NCBI RefSeq assembly: GCF_018069875.1
Contig: NZ_JAGQDF010000009.1
Location: 62,001-126,000 of the forward strand
DNA length: 64,000 nucleotides
Reading direction: 5' to 3'
Origin: Ideonella alba
GTDB lineage: Bacteria; Pseudomonadota; Gammaproteobacteria; Burkholderiales; Burkholderiaceae_C
Shown here: positions 17,111 through 24,562 of the stretch, piece by piece
How the letters are laid out: each line of letters starts with the position of its first letter
How positions within the stretch are numbered: the first letter of the stretch is position 1
Notes under the pieces: model-generated
The model's database searches: none
What the model saw: the letters and a program-made list of their open reading frames with translations, nothing else
What the model was told of the DNA's origin: nothing
Translations under genes and position numbers: made by a program

Positions 17111-17970
17111 GCGCCGCCCGTCAGCGTGGACAGCGCGGCCTCGGCGGTGAATCGGCGGGCGCGCGTGTCGGTGACCTCGGCGCGCAGCGGCGCGTCACCC
17201 TGCGGCACGAAGCGCAGGCGCAGGCTGGGGTTCTCGCTGAGGGCGAAGTCCAGGTCGGCGTTCAGCAGCAGCCGATCGCCCTGCCACAGGCGCAGTGAGC
17301 GGATGTACTCGGCCGGCGTGAACTGGCGCGTGTACTGGTCCATCGCCAGGCCCGAGTGGTTGGGGTGCAGCACCTGCCACTGCAGCGTCCAGGGCTGGCC
17401 GGCGGGCGGGCGCGGGCCCTCGGCACGGAACAGCATGCGGCCCAGCGAGGCGCGCTGCGCGGCCTCGTCGCCGCCCGGCGGTGCCGAGCAGCCGCCACTG
17501 GCCTTGACGTAGCGCAGCGCCATCAGGCGCCGGCCATCGGCGCGCTCGGCCACGGCACGCACGAAGCTGTATTCGTCCACCCGCACGCGGGTTTCCAGGT
17601 CGGGCAGGGCGCCGCCCTCGGGCAGCTCGAAGATGGCGGCCAGCGGCGACGGGTTCTGGTCGATGATCAGCGACAGGCGTCGGATGGCGGCAGCGCCCGC
17701 CGAGGGCACCGTGCGCCGGGTGGCCAGCGGCACGAAGGCCGGATCACCGGCGCGCTTGGGCGCTGACAGGCTGAGTTCCTCGGGCGAGGCGAGCGCCGGC
17801 GTGCGGTCGTCGAAGTACTGCGCGCGCAGCTTGCGCCAGATCGGCGAATCGTCGGGGTTGCTGTCCTCGGCCGGCGGCGCGGCCCAGGCGGCCCAGGGCA
17901 GCGCGACCAGGCCCGACCAGCCCAGCACGCTGCGGCGTCGCGGGTGAAGGGGAGGCGGGCGGCTGGACAT
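17107..17970 (-). CDS. Quinoprotein dehydrogenase-associated SoxYZ-like carrier protein (copy 2)
   Basis: The 287-residue protein is paralogous to the product of 13726-14568. It has the same order: an RRR signal peptide, IIDQNPSPLAAIF (compare LVDKNPSPVAATL), YVKASGGCSAPP with carrier Cys161, then the SoxZ-like LHPNHSGLAMDQYTR...YIRSLRLW. Overall identity by eye is moderate, with the cysteine motif and the NPSP segment best kept. Two divergent SoxYZ-like genes in one operon suggest separate clients or a hetero-oligomer. Confidence 0.87.
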   Translation of the reverse strand: MSSRPPPLHPRRRSVLGWSGLVALPWAAWAAPPAEDSNPDDSPIWRKLRAQYFDDRTPALASPEELSLSAPKRAGDPAFVPLATRRTVPSAGAAAIRRLSLIIDQNPSPLAAIFELPEGGALPDLETRVRVDEYSFVRAVAERADGRRLMALRYVKASGGCSAPPGGDEAAQRASLGRMLFRAEGPRPPAGQPWTLQWQVLHPNHSGLAMDQYTRQFTPAEYIRSLRLWQGDRLLLNADLDFALSENPSLRLRFVPQGDAPLRAEVTDTRARRFTAEAALSTLTGGA

Positions 17971-17978
17971 GGCGGCGT

Positions 17979-18341
17979 TCAGCGGATCACGAAGCAGGCC
18001 TTCTTGACCTCGGTCTGCAGCTTGCGGTAGCGGCGCACGCCGGTCTGCACGCCTTCGTTCTCGCGCAGGTAGGCGCCACGCTCACCGCCGATGGTGGTGG
18101 CGTTGGCCTCGGTGGACAGGGTCTCGTACTCGTCGAAGCTGATCTGATCGGCCAGCTTGTCCAGCGCGCAGGCGCACTTGTTGACCATCTCGAAGTGCGG
18201 GCCGGGGTGGTCGCGCATGCATTCGTGCACATAGAGCACGCGGGCCACCGTGGGGAAATCGTTGCCCGCGTGGGCGGGCAGTGCACCCAGCAGTGCCGCA
18301 CCGGCGGCGGCGGTCGTGGTCAGCAGACGAAGCAGCGTCAT
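17979..18341 (-). CDS. Small exported four-cysteine protein of the xox operon
   Basis: I do not recognise a named family. The 120-residue protein has a signal peptide (MTLLRLLTTTAAAGAALLGALPAHAG) and a mature part of ~95 residues, predicted mostly helical. The cysteines are at 41, 56, 58 and 116 (HECMRDH, NKCACALD, KKACFVIR). The spacing would permit two disulfides or metal binding. No CxxCH heme motif is present. It overlaps the upstream 254-residue gene by four bases and precedes SoxYZ-like copy 2 by eight bases, so it belongs functionally to the methanol dehydrogenase operon. Confidence 0.75.
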   Translation of the reverse strand: MTLLRLLTTTAAAGAALLGALPAHAGNDFPTVARVLYVHECMRDHPGPHFEMVNKCACALDKLADQISFDEYETLSTEANATTIGGERGAYLRENEGVQTGVRRYRKLQTEVKKACFVIR

Positions 18342-19102
18342 TGGACGGTCCTGACGGCGATGGGCGTGAACGGCTGCAGGGCCGGCACCGAGGCGCCTGC
18401 CAGGGTGAGCTGGTCGTCGGTCAGCGGCGTGGAGTCGGGCTTGGGCCCGGGCGTCAGCGTCTGCAGCGACAGCACCTGGCCGGGCACCGACTCGGACAGC
18501 ACGAAGCGGTAGCTGCGCTGCACATACAGCGGGAAGCGGGCCTCGTTGGGATCGTTGACGTAGGGGGTGAGGATGATCTCGCGCGCCGCCACCGGCTTGC
18601 CCTGGTAGGTGGCCTGCACGTCGCGCAGCGTGCCCGCCTCGTAGAGGGCCATGCGGATGCGCTTGCGGAAGTAGTTGGCCGACCCCTTGGTGATCTTGTT
18701 CATCTGGCGGATGTCGCGCTCCAGGAAGTACAGCAGCACCGGGTTGCCCACCGGGCTCTGTACCTCGGGCAGCTGCAGCTTGCGCGCACCGCTGAGGAAT
18801 TCACCCTTGGCCGAGCAGCAGCTGCCGTCCTGGCGCTTGGCCAGCATCACCTTGGCGTCGTCCTCGAAGGGCTCATCGCCCTCGCCCTTGTGCACGTAGC
18901 GGTAGTTCAGCGTGGTGCCGGCCTTCAGGCCCTTGAGCTGCTCGGACATCAGCAGCAGGCGCTCGGAGGGCGAATAGTCCTTCTTGCCTTCGGCCGGCGC
19001 GGGGCCGGACGCATCGGGGGCCGCCGGCACCTGGGCCTGGGCGGTGGGCAGTGCCAGCAGACTGGCCAGGGCCAGTGTGGCGAGCGTGTCACGGAGGGGC
19101 AT
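18338..19102 (-). CDS. Exported protein of unknown function of the xox operon
   Basis: The 254-residue protein has a signal peptide cleaved near AQA-QVPAA and a Pro/Ala-rich linker. The domain that follows is beta-rich (LKAGTTLNYRYVHKGEG, DDAKVMLAKRQDGSCC, NPVLLYFLERDIRQM). A vicinal Cys-Cys sits in DGSCCSAKGEF. The size and strand pattern resemble lipoprotein-carrier or outer-membrane-lipoprotein-sorting folds, but I cannot assign it. It sits 17 bases after xoxJ and overlaps the four-cysteine gene, within the translationally linked operon. Confidence 0.75.
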   Translation of the reverse strand: MPLRDTLATLALASLLALPTAQAQVPAAPDASGPAPAEGKKDYSPSERLLLMSEQLKGLKAGTTLNYRYVHKGEGDEPFEDDAKVMLAKRQDGSCCSAKGEFLSGARKLQLPEVQSPVGNPVLLYFLERDIRQMNKITKGSANYFRKRIRMALYEAGTLRDVQATYQGKPVAAREIILTPYVNDPNEARFPLYVQRSYRFVLSESVPGQVLSLQTLTPGPKPDSTPLTDDQLTLAGASVPALQPFTPIAVRTVQ

Positions 19103-19119
19103 CGGGGGGGAATCAGGGC

Positions 19120-19977
19120 TCAGCGGGAAGGGGCGGGCGCGTCCTCGAGCAGCGGCACGTTGTACGACTGCAGGATGGCGCGGATGTCCGGGCGACGGGC
19201 GTCGATCAGGGCCTCGATCTGGTCCTTCCAGGCCTTCTCGCCGTAGCGCACGCCCATCGCCATCTGGTAATCGAACCGCACACCGGGCTCGGAGGCCATC
19301 GGGATCACCACCAGTTGTGGCTGCTTGACCCGCTGGGCGAAGAAGCCCGCCAGCGGACCCCAGACGATGGCCGCGTCGATGCGGCCCTGGGCCAGCTCGT
19401 CCTCGATGATCTGGCCAGGGTAGCGGGCCGGGTCGGCGTCAAGCATCTTGTAGGGCACGCCCTGGTCGGTCAGGTCGTGGCGCGCCAGCCAGTCGGAGGC
19501 GGGCGAGCGGTCGAACACGCCGATGCGCAGCTTGCCCAGGCGGTCCTTGCCCAGCGCCAGGAAGTCGGCGGTGGACTTCACGCCATCCAGGCCCTTGCCC
19601 AGCGGGATCACCAGCGCATAGGTCGAGCGGTAGTAGGGCTTGGTCACCGAGACCTGGTCGAAACCGACCGGCACGCCCATCATCAGGTCGCAGCGGTAGT
19701 CCTCGCCCGGCAGCTTGAAGCGCAGCGTGTTGCGCACGAAGGCCATGCGCTGCGGGAACTCGTAGTACTGCACCGGCAGGCCCAGGGCCTTGCCGAAGAG
19801 CTCGGCCAGCTTGTTCTCGATGCCCTCGCCCGCGGTGTTGGAGAACGGCAGGTTGTTCGGGTCCTGGCAGACCTTCAGCGCCTTGCGCGGCGCGTCGTCC
19901 TGGGCCGATGCGGTGGGCGGCAGCACCGCGGCCAGCGCGGTCACCACCAGCGCGGCCACGCTGCGCAGACAGCTCAT
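19120..19977 (-). CDS. xoxJ: XoxJ/MxaJ: quinoprotein dehydrogenase-associated periplasmic binding protein
   Basis: The 285-residue exported protein has a family 3 solute-binding fold: LKVCQDPNNLPFSNTAGEGIENKLAELFG is the signature start of MxaJ/XoxJ. The motifs YRCDLMMGVPVGFDQVSVTKPYYRSTY and GRIDAAIVWGPLAGFFA follow. Known XoxJ structures have a large open cleft, and a role in XoxF activation or partner docking has been proposed. It follows xoxG with a 4-base overlap (19974-19977), the standard xoxF-G-J order. Confidence 0.93.
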   Translation of the reverse strand: MSCLRSVAALVVTALAAVLPPTASAQDDAPRKALKVCQDPNNLPFSNTAGEGIENKLAELFGKALGLPVQYYEFPQRMAFVRNTLRFKLPGEDYRCDLMMGVPVGFDQVSVTKPYYRSTYALVIPLGKGLDGVKSTADFLALGKDRLGKLRIGVFDRSPASDWLARHDLTDQGVPYKMLDADPARYPGQIIEDELAQGRIDAAIVWGPLAGFFAQRVKQPQLVVIPMASEPGVRFDYQMAMGVRYGEKAWKDQIEALIDARRPDIRAILQSYNVPLLEDAPAPSR

Positions 19978-20372
19978 TTGATCTCTTCCACCTTGGCGCG
20001 CGTGATGGCGCCGTCGGAGCGGCCCTTCAGGTAGGCGTAGAGGTGGTCGATGTTCTCCATCACCGTCGGGTTGGTGCCGAAGCTCTGCATGCCCTTGTCG
20101 AGGCGCCCGTTGGTGACGGTCTTGACGAATTCTTCCTTGCTCAGGGTCTTCAGGCTGTTGACCAGCGACGGGCCGACCATGCCTTCCTGGTTGGCGCCAT
20201 GGCAGCGGTCGCAGGCCGCGGCACGCCAGGTGCGGAAGCCCTTCATGGTGTTGGCGTCCACCTTGTAGCCTTCCTGCACGGTGTAGAGCGGCTTGTCCTG
20301 GGCTTGGGCACCGACGGCACCAAAGGCGAGGACGAGGGGCAGGGCCAGGGCGGCGAGTTGCTTCACTTGCAT
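19974..20372 (-). CDS. xoxG: Cytochrome c electron acceptor of XoxF
   Basis: The 132-residue monoheme cytochrome has a signal peptide (MQVKQLAALALPLVLAFGAVGAQA), a heme site CDRCH (Cys54, Cys57, His58) and a probable axial Met95 in KGMQSFGTN. It accepts electrons from PQQ in XoxF in the periplasm and passes them to the oxidase. The ATG at 20372 begins the signal peptide; the frame continues upstream but without a plausible leader. It lies 141 bases behind xoxF, separated by two hairpins. Confidence 0.92.
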   Translation of the reverse strand: MQVKQLAALALPLVLAFGAVGAQAQDKPLYTVQEGYKVDANTMKGFRTWRAAACDRCHGANQEGMVGPSLVNSLKTLSKEEFVKTVTNGRLDKGMQSFGTNPTVMENIDHLYAYLKGRSDGAITRAKVEEIK

Positions 20373-20437
20373 GGTCTCCAGGTCGTGGTGATGTCTTGCC
20401 GGATGGACGATCCGGCCAGGGAATGGGGAAAAGAGAA

Positions 20438-20472
20438 GGGGCCAGCGTTGTTCACCTGTCAACGCTGGCCCC
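20438..20472 (-). terminator. Strong hairpin between xoxF and xoxG (attenuator/terminator)
   Basis: A perfect 13-bp stem (GGGGCCAGCGTTG / CAACGCTGGCCCC) with a 9-base loop is followed on the minus strand by CTTCTCTTTTCC, an imperfect U-rich tract. It would end or attenuate transcripts after xoxF, leaving xoxF mRNA in excess over the accessory genes. Confidence 0.8.
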
Positions 20473-20481
20473 GGTCAGTCA

Positions 20482-20504
20482 GGCCAAGGGGTTTACCCTT
20501 GGCC
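20482..20504 (-). terminator. Second hairpin directly behind xoxF
   Basis: The stem GGCCAAGGG / CCCTTGGCC (9 bp, 5-base loop) starts 10 bases past the xoxF stop. No U-tract follows, so it is more likely a 3'-end stabilising structure working with the larger hairpin downstream. Confidence 0.65.
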
Positions 20505-20513
20505 GTTCGTCGC

Positions 20514-22334
20514 TCAGTTGGGCAGCGCGAAGACCGTCAGCGAGCCACCGAGTTCGGTGTACTGGCTCAGTTCACGGTAGCCACCGACAGCACCCAGGCC
20601 ATCCTGGTCCTTCTCGAGGCCCGCGGCCATGCCGATGCCGGCCCAGCCACCAATGCCCGAGAACACGCCGATGTACTGCTTGCCCTTGTGCTCATAGGAG
20701 AACACGTTGCCGATGATGCCCGACGGCGTCTTGAACTTGAAGAGCTCCTTGTTGATGTCCTTCTTGTCCACGCACTTCAGGTAACCCTCGAGCGTGCCGT
20801 AGCAGCTGATACCACCCGCGGTGTTGAGCGCGCCGGACCAGACCGAGAACTTCTCGGGCTTGGACTGCACGATCTTGCCGTTGCCGGCATCCCAGGTGAT
20901 GTAGTTGCCCATGCCGCCATGGCTGCCCGGCGCCGGGAACATCGACAGCGTCGCACCGACGTACGGCTGACCCGCGGTGTACTCGACCTTGAACGGCTCG
21001 TAGTCCATGCAGACGTGGTTCGTCGGCACGTAGAACAGGCCGGTCTCGGGGTCGAAGGCCGCAGGCTGCTGGTCCTTGGAACCCAGCGCCGCCGGGCAGA
21101 TGCCCTTGGTGTTGACGTCAGGACCGTTCTGGGCGGTGGAGTACTGCTTCACCACCTGCGGACGACCGGTCTTCATGTCGACGTGCGTGGCCCAGTTCAC
21201 CTTCGGGTCGTACTTCTCGGCAACCAGCAGGGCGCCGTTGGTGCGGTCCAGGGTGTAGGCGAAGCCGTTGCGGTCGAAGTGCACCAGCGCCTTGGTCTGC
21301 TTGCCCTTCACAGGGATGTCAGCCAGGATCATCTCGTTGATGCCGTCGAAGTCCCACTCGTCGAACGGGGTCATCTGGTAGACCCAGTTGACCTTGCCGG
21401 TGTCGACATCACGCGACCAGATGGACATCGACCACTTGTTGTCGCCCGGGCGCTGCGACGGGTTCCAGGTCGACGGGTTGCCAGTGCCGTAGAACACGGC
21501 GTTCAGGCCCTTGTCGTAGCTGTACCAGCCCCAGGTGGTGCCGCCGCCGATCTTCCACTGATCGCCTTGCCAGGTCTTCAGCGAGGAGTTCGGGCCGACC
21601 GGCTTGACGGCGCCGTCCATCCAGGTGGTGGTCTTGTTCGGGTCGATCAGCATCTCGGCGTCGGGGCCGGTGGAGTAGCCCTTCCAGACCTGCTTGCCGG
21701 AGTTGATGTCGTAGGCGGCCAGGTAGCCGCGCACGCCCCACTCACCGCCCGAGATGCCGGTGATGACCTTGTCCTTGAAGACGTGCGGGGCGTTGGTGTT
21801 GACCGCGCCCAGCTTCGGGTCGCCGTTCTTGACGTCCCAGACCTTCTTGCCGGTCTTGGCGTCCAGGGCCACCAGCATCGAGTCGGCCTGCTGCAGGAAG
21901 ACCTTGCCTTCGGCATAGGCCAGACCGCGGTTGACGGTGTCGCAGCACATCTGCGGGATCACCGCCGGGTCCTGCTTGGGCTCGTACTTCCACTTGATCT
22001 TCTGCGTGTCGAGATCGATCGCGAAGACCTTGTTGGGGAAGGGCGAGTGCAGGTACATCGTGCCGTCGACGACCAGGGGCGAACCTTCGTGGCCGCGCAG
22101 CACGCCGGTCGAGAAGGTCCAGGCGACCTGCATCTTGCCGACGTTGCCCTTGTTGATCTGGTTGAGCTTGCTGTAACGCTGGTTGTACATGTCACCAGCT
22201 TGCATCGCCCAGTTCTTGGGGTTGGCCGTGTTCTTCTCGACGTCGGCGTTGGCCATGGCGAGCGCCGGCAACGCCAGCAGCGCCAGGGCGACGCGTTGAC
22301 TGAGCTGCCGGGTCTTCATCCCGTGGAATCGCAT
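20514..22334 (-). CDS. xoxF: Lanthanide-dependent PQQ methanol dehydrogenase XoxF
   Basis: This 606-residue periplasmic quinoprotein has an eight-bladed propeller. It oxidises methanol (often on to formate) using PQQ. The PQQ-capping vicinal disulfide is Cys130-Cys131 in [11 protein letters not shown]. The metal ligands by family correspondence are Glu198 (GGEWG) and Asn286 (GTGNPS), with catalytic Asp328 and the extra Asp330 in DEWDFDG. The second Asp is the hallmark of lanthanide-binding XoxF; calcium-type MxaF has Ala there. The ATG at 22334 has GAGGAG seven bases upstream, so MRFHGMKT is preferred to the internal ATG at 22319. No mxaF, mxaI or pqq genes are in the window. Confidence 0.97.
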   Translation of the reverse strand: MRFHGMKTRQLSQRVALALLALPALAMANADVEKNTANPKNWAMQAGDMYNQRYSKLNQINKGNVGKMQVAWTFSTGVLRGHEGSPLVVDGTMYLHSPFPNKVFAIDLDTQKIKWKYEPKQDPAVIPQMCCDTVNRGLAYAEGKVFLQQADSMLVALDAKTGKKVWDVKNGDPKLGAVNTNAPHVFKDKVITGISGGEWGVRGYLAAYDINSGKQVWKGYSTGPDAEMLIDPNKTTTWMDGAVKPVGPNSSLKTWQGDQWKIGGGTTWGWYSYDKGLNAVFYGTGNPSTWNPSQRPGDNKWSMSIWSRDVDTGKVNWVYQMTPFDEWDFDGINEMILADIPVKGKQTKALVHFDRNGFAYTLDRTNGALLVAEKYDPKVNWATHVDMKTGRPQVVKQYSTAQNGPDVNTKGICPAALGSKDQQPAAFDPETGLFYVPTNHVCMDYEPFKVEYTAGQPYVGATLSMFPAPGSHGGMGNYITWDAGNGKIVQSKPEKFSVWSGALNTAGGISCYGTLEGYLKCVDKKDINKELFKFKTPSGIIGNVFSYEHKGKQYIGVFSGIGGWAGIGMAAGLEKDQDGLGAVGGYRELSQYTELGGSLTVFALPN

Positions 22335-22727
22335 GTGTGTCTCCTCGCTCGTGGGGTGGCTAGACAGATGGACGTCGGCCCCACCCGGAACCGACGCAAC
22401 CGCTACGGATAGCAGGTGGCTTTCCGCAACTAGCGTGCCTGTCCCCTGAAGCCTGGGCAGCCGGTGCAGGCGTCATGCCTGCTGAACGGTGGCTGGCCCC
22501 GGAGGCGCTACAGAGGGAAAACTTCCCTGCCGGCCGCACTCATCGGCCCGAGCGCAGGGGCTGTTGATCAGGGAAAGTCCGCAGGCGCCGAGGGGCCTGC
22601 TGAACGCGTTTCGAGCGTGCTGCATCGCAGCATCCGACAAGCCCCCAGGATGGGGGACACAGATATGACGCACTGTGTGCCAGCCGCCCGGCGGACGTCT
22701 GGTGACACTGCCCTGAGGACGTGTCAC
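22335..22727 (-). promoter_or_regulatory. xoxF upstream region with several small inverted repeats
   Basis: The ~390-base gap between amiC and xoxF has no convincing gene and should hold the xox promoter on the minus strand. I cannot name a promoter with confidence. Visible symmetric elements are GCAGGC-N5-GCCTGC (22466-22482), AGGGAA-N3-TTCCCT (22514-22528) and GTGACAC-N12-GTGTCAC (22702-22727). The last directly follows the amiC stop and may be its terminator stem. GAGGAG near 22341-22346 is the xoxF ribosome-binding site. Confidence 0.5.
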
Positions 22728-24077
22728 TCAGGTGCTGCGTTGGCGTGACAGCGCTGGATTGCGGGCGAAGTAACGGCGGATGCCGCTGTACAGCGCCTCG
22801 ACCAGGCGGGCCTGGTAGTCGGGGTCGCGCAGGCGGGATTCCTCCTGCGGGTTGGAGATGAAGGCGGTCTCGACCAGGATGGACGGGATGTCGGGTGCCT
22901 TGAGCACCGCGAAGCCGGCCTGCTCGACCTGGCGCTTGTGCAGGCGGCCGACACCGCCGATGCGCGACAGCACCTCCTGGCCCACCTTCAGGCTGTCCTT
23001 GATCTGGGCCGCCGTGCTCATGTCGAGCAGGGTGCGCAGCACCTGGGTGTCCTTGGCGGCGATGTTGACGCCGCCCACCAGGTCGGCGTCGTTCTCCTTG
23101 TTGGCCATCCAGCGCGCCGCGGCGCTGGTGGCGCCGCCCTGGCTGAGGGCGAACACGCTGGCGCCGCGCGCTTCGGGGGTGAAGAAGGCGTCGGCGTGGA
23201 TCGAGACGAAGAGGTCTGCCTGCACCCGGCGGGCCTTGCTGACCCGTTCGTAGAGCGGCACGAAGAAGTCGTCGTCGCGGGTCAGCATGGCCCGCATGCT
23301 GGGGTGGGCATTGATGCGGTCGCGCAGCTGCAGGGCGATCTGCAGCACCACATCCTTTTCCTTGAGCCCGCTGGGGCCGATGGCGCCCGGGTCCTCGCCG
23401 CCGTGGCCGGGGTCGATGGCGACGATCGTCAGCCGGTTGATGCGTTCGCGCTGGGCGGCGCTGACCTCGGGCGGCGACGTGGTCTGGCGCGGGCGGGCGG
23501 GCGCCGGGCTGCTGGCGGCCGGCGCCTGGGCCACGACAGGCCCGCCGGGCAGCGGGCGCTCGAGCTGGCCGATGAACTCGCCCAGCGCGTCCTGGATGGC
23601 TTGGCCGGCGGCCCGCTCGGCCTGGTCGCGCTCCAGGATCATCGCGGCCAGCGGGTCGGCCGCCTGGGTGGGGTAGAGGTCGAACACCAGTCGGTGCTGG
23701 TAGGCCGCCACCGGCGGCAGCGCGAACTGCTGCGGCTTGACGGCCTGCTTCAGGTCGATCACCAGGCGCACCACGCGCGGCTGGTTCTGGCCGACGCGCA
23801 CGCCGGCGATGAAGGGATCGTCCGGGCGCACCTTGCCCACCAGCTCGCGCAGGGCCGGGCTGAGCTCGAGGTTCTCGATGTCGACCACCAGGCGCTGCGG
23901 GCCATCGGTGAGGAAGTGCGCCGCCTGCAGGGCCTTGTCGGATTCGATGGTCAGACGCGTGTAGTCGCTGGCCGGCCAGACCCGCACCGCGACGATGCTG
24001 GCGCCGAAGGCCAGCTCGGCCGGGCCGAGCGCCAACACCAGCGTGCCCAGGGTGGACAGGGCCTGGCGGCGCTTCAT
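22728..24077 (-). CDS. amiC: N-acetylmuramoyl-L-alanine amidase (AmiC type)
   Basis: The 449-residue exported amidase has an N-terminal AMIN domain (~30-135: SIVAVRVWPASDYTRLTIES) that targets the septal wall. A Pro/Ala-rich linker leads to a zinc Amidase_3 domain with AIDPGHGGEDPGAIG, the LFVSIHADAF ligand block and ILVETAFISNPQEE. It cleaves the peptide-glycan amide for daughter-cell separation. The signal peptide MKRRQALSTLGTLVLALGPAELAFG sets the start. It overlaps tsaE by four bases. Confidence 0.95.
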   Translation of the reverse strand: MKRRQALSTLGTLVLALGPAELAFGASIVAVRVWPASDYTRLTIESDKALQAAHFLTDGPQRLVVDIENLELSPALRELVGKVRPDDPFIAGVRVGQNQPRVVRLVIDLKQAVKPQQFALPPVAAYQHRLVFDLYPTQAADPLAAMILERDQAERAAGQAIQDALGEFIGQLERPLPGGPVVAQAPAASSPAPARPRQTTSPPEVSAAQRERINRLTIVAIDPGHGGEDPGAIGPSGLKEKDVVLQIALQLRDRINAHPSMRAMLTRDDDFFVPLYERVSKARRVQADLFVSIHADAFFTPEARGASVFALSQGGATSAAARWMANKENDADLVGGVNIAAKDTQVLRTLLDMSTAAQIKDSLKVGQEVLSRIGGVGRLHKRQVEQAGFAVLKAPDIPSILVETAFISNPQEESRLRDPDYQARLVEALYSGIRRYFARNPALSRQRST

Positions 24078-24562
24078 GCGCGGGCTCCCGCGGCGAGCAA
24101 GGCCTGGCCGATGACGCTGCCGGCCTGGGCGGTGACCCGGCGGCTGTCGTCGTCCTGCGGCTCGATGGCCAGGCGCAGGTCGGGCGGCGGCAGCATCGCG
24201 CGGGCCTTGTCGGCCCATTCGCTGAGCTTCAGGCCGGGGGCCGCGAACAGCTCGCGAAAGCCGGCGTCTTCCCACTCGCGCGGATCGCTGAAACGGTAGA
24301 AGTCGAAGTGGGAGATCGCCAGGTCGCCGACCTCATAGGGTTCGACCACGGTGTAGGTGGGGCTCTTGATGCGGCCGCTGACACCCAGCGCGCGCAGCAG
24401 GTGCCGCACGAAGGTGGTCTTGCCGGCGCCCAGCGGGCCGTCGAGTTCGATGCCGGCGCGGCGCAGCGCGGGCTCGGCAGCCAGCGCAGCGGCGAAGCGT
24501 TCACAGGCCGCTTCGTCGGGCCAGGAGAAGGTGCGGCTTTCTAGAATCGGCGGATGGATCAA
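24074..24562 (-). CDS. tsaE: tRNA threonylcarbamoyladenosine biosynthesis ATPase TsaE
   Basis: The ~162-residue P-loop protein has Walker A GPLGAGKTTFVRHLL, SPTYTVVEPYEVG and HFDFYRFSDPREWEDAGF, the TsaE signature. It supports the TsaB-TsaD complex in t6A37 synthesis. No ATG exists before the conserved region; a TTG at 24562 is the most reasonable start, which would overlap the divergent queG start by nine bases. The 3' end overlaps amiC (ATGA); amiC-tsaE adjacency is common in proteobacteria. Confidence 0.9.
   Translation of the reverse strand: MIHPPILESRTFSWPDEAACERFAAALAAEPALRRAGIELDGPLGAGKTTFVRHLLRALGVSGRIKSPTYTVVEPYEVGDLAISHFDFYRFSDPREWEDAGFRELFAAPGLKLSEWADKARAMLPPPDLRLAIEPQDDDSRRVTAQAGSVIGQALLAAGARA

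Noticed and set aside
13726-17970. SoxYZ-like genes as evidence of thiosulfate oxidation
   Set aside because: soxA, soxX, soxB and soxCD are absent and the carrier motif is GGCSAPP, the PQQ-associated type.
19908-22412. Very long open frames on the strand opposite xoxF and other genes
   Set aside because: High GC removes stops from antisense frames. The translations are rich in His, Arg, Gly and Gln without domains and they mirror conserved genes.
22464-22748. Small plus-strand frame in the xoxF-amiC gap
   Set aside because: No ribosome-binding site, no domain, codon use unlike real genes, and it runs over the amiC end.
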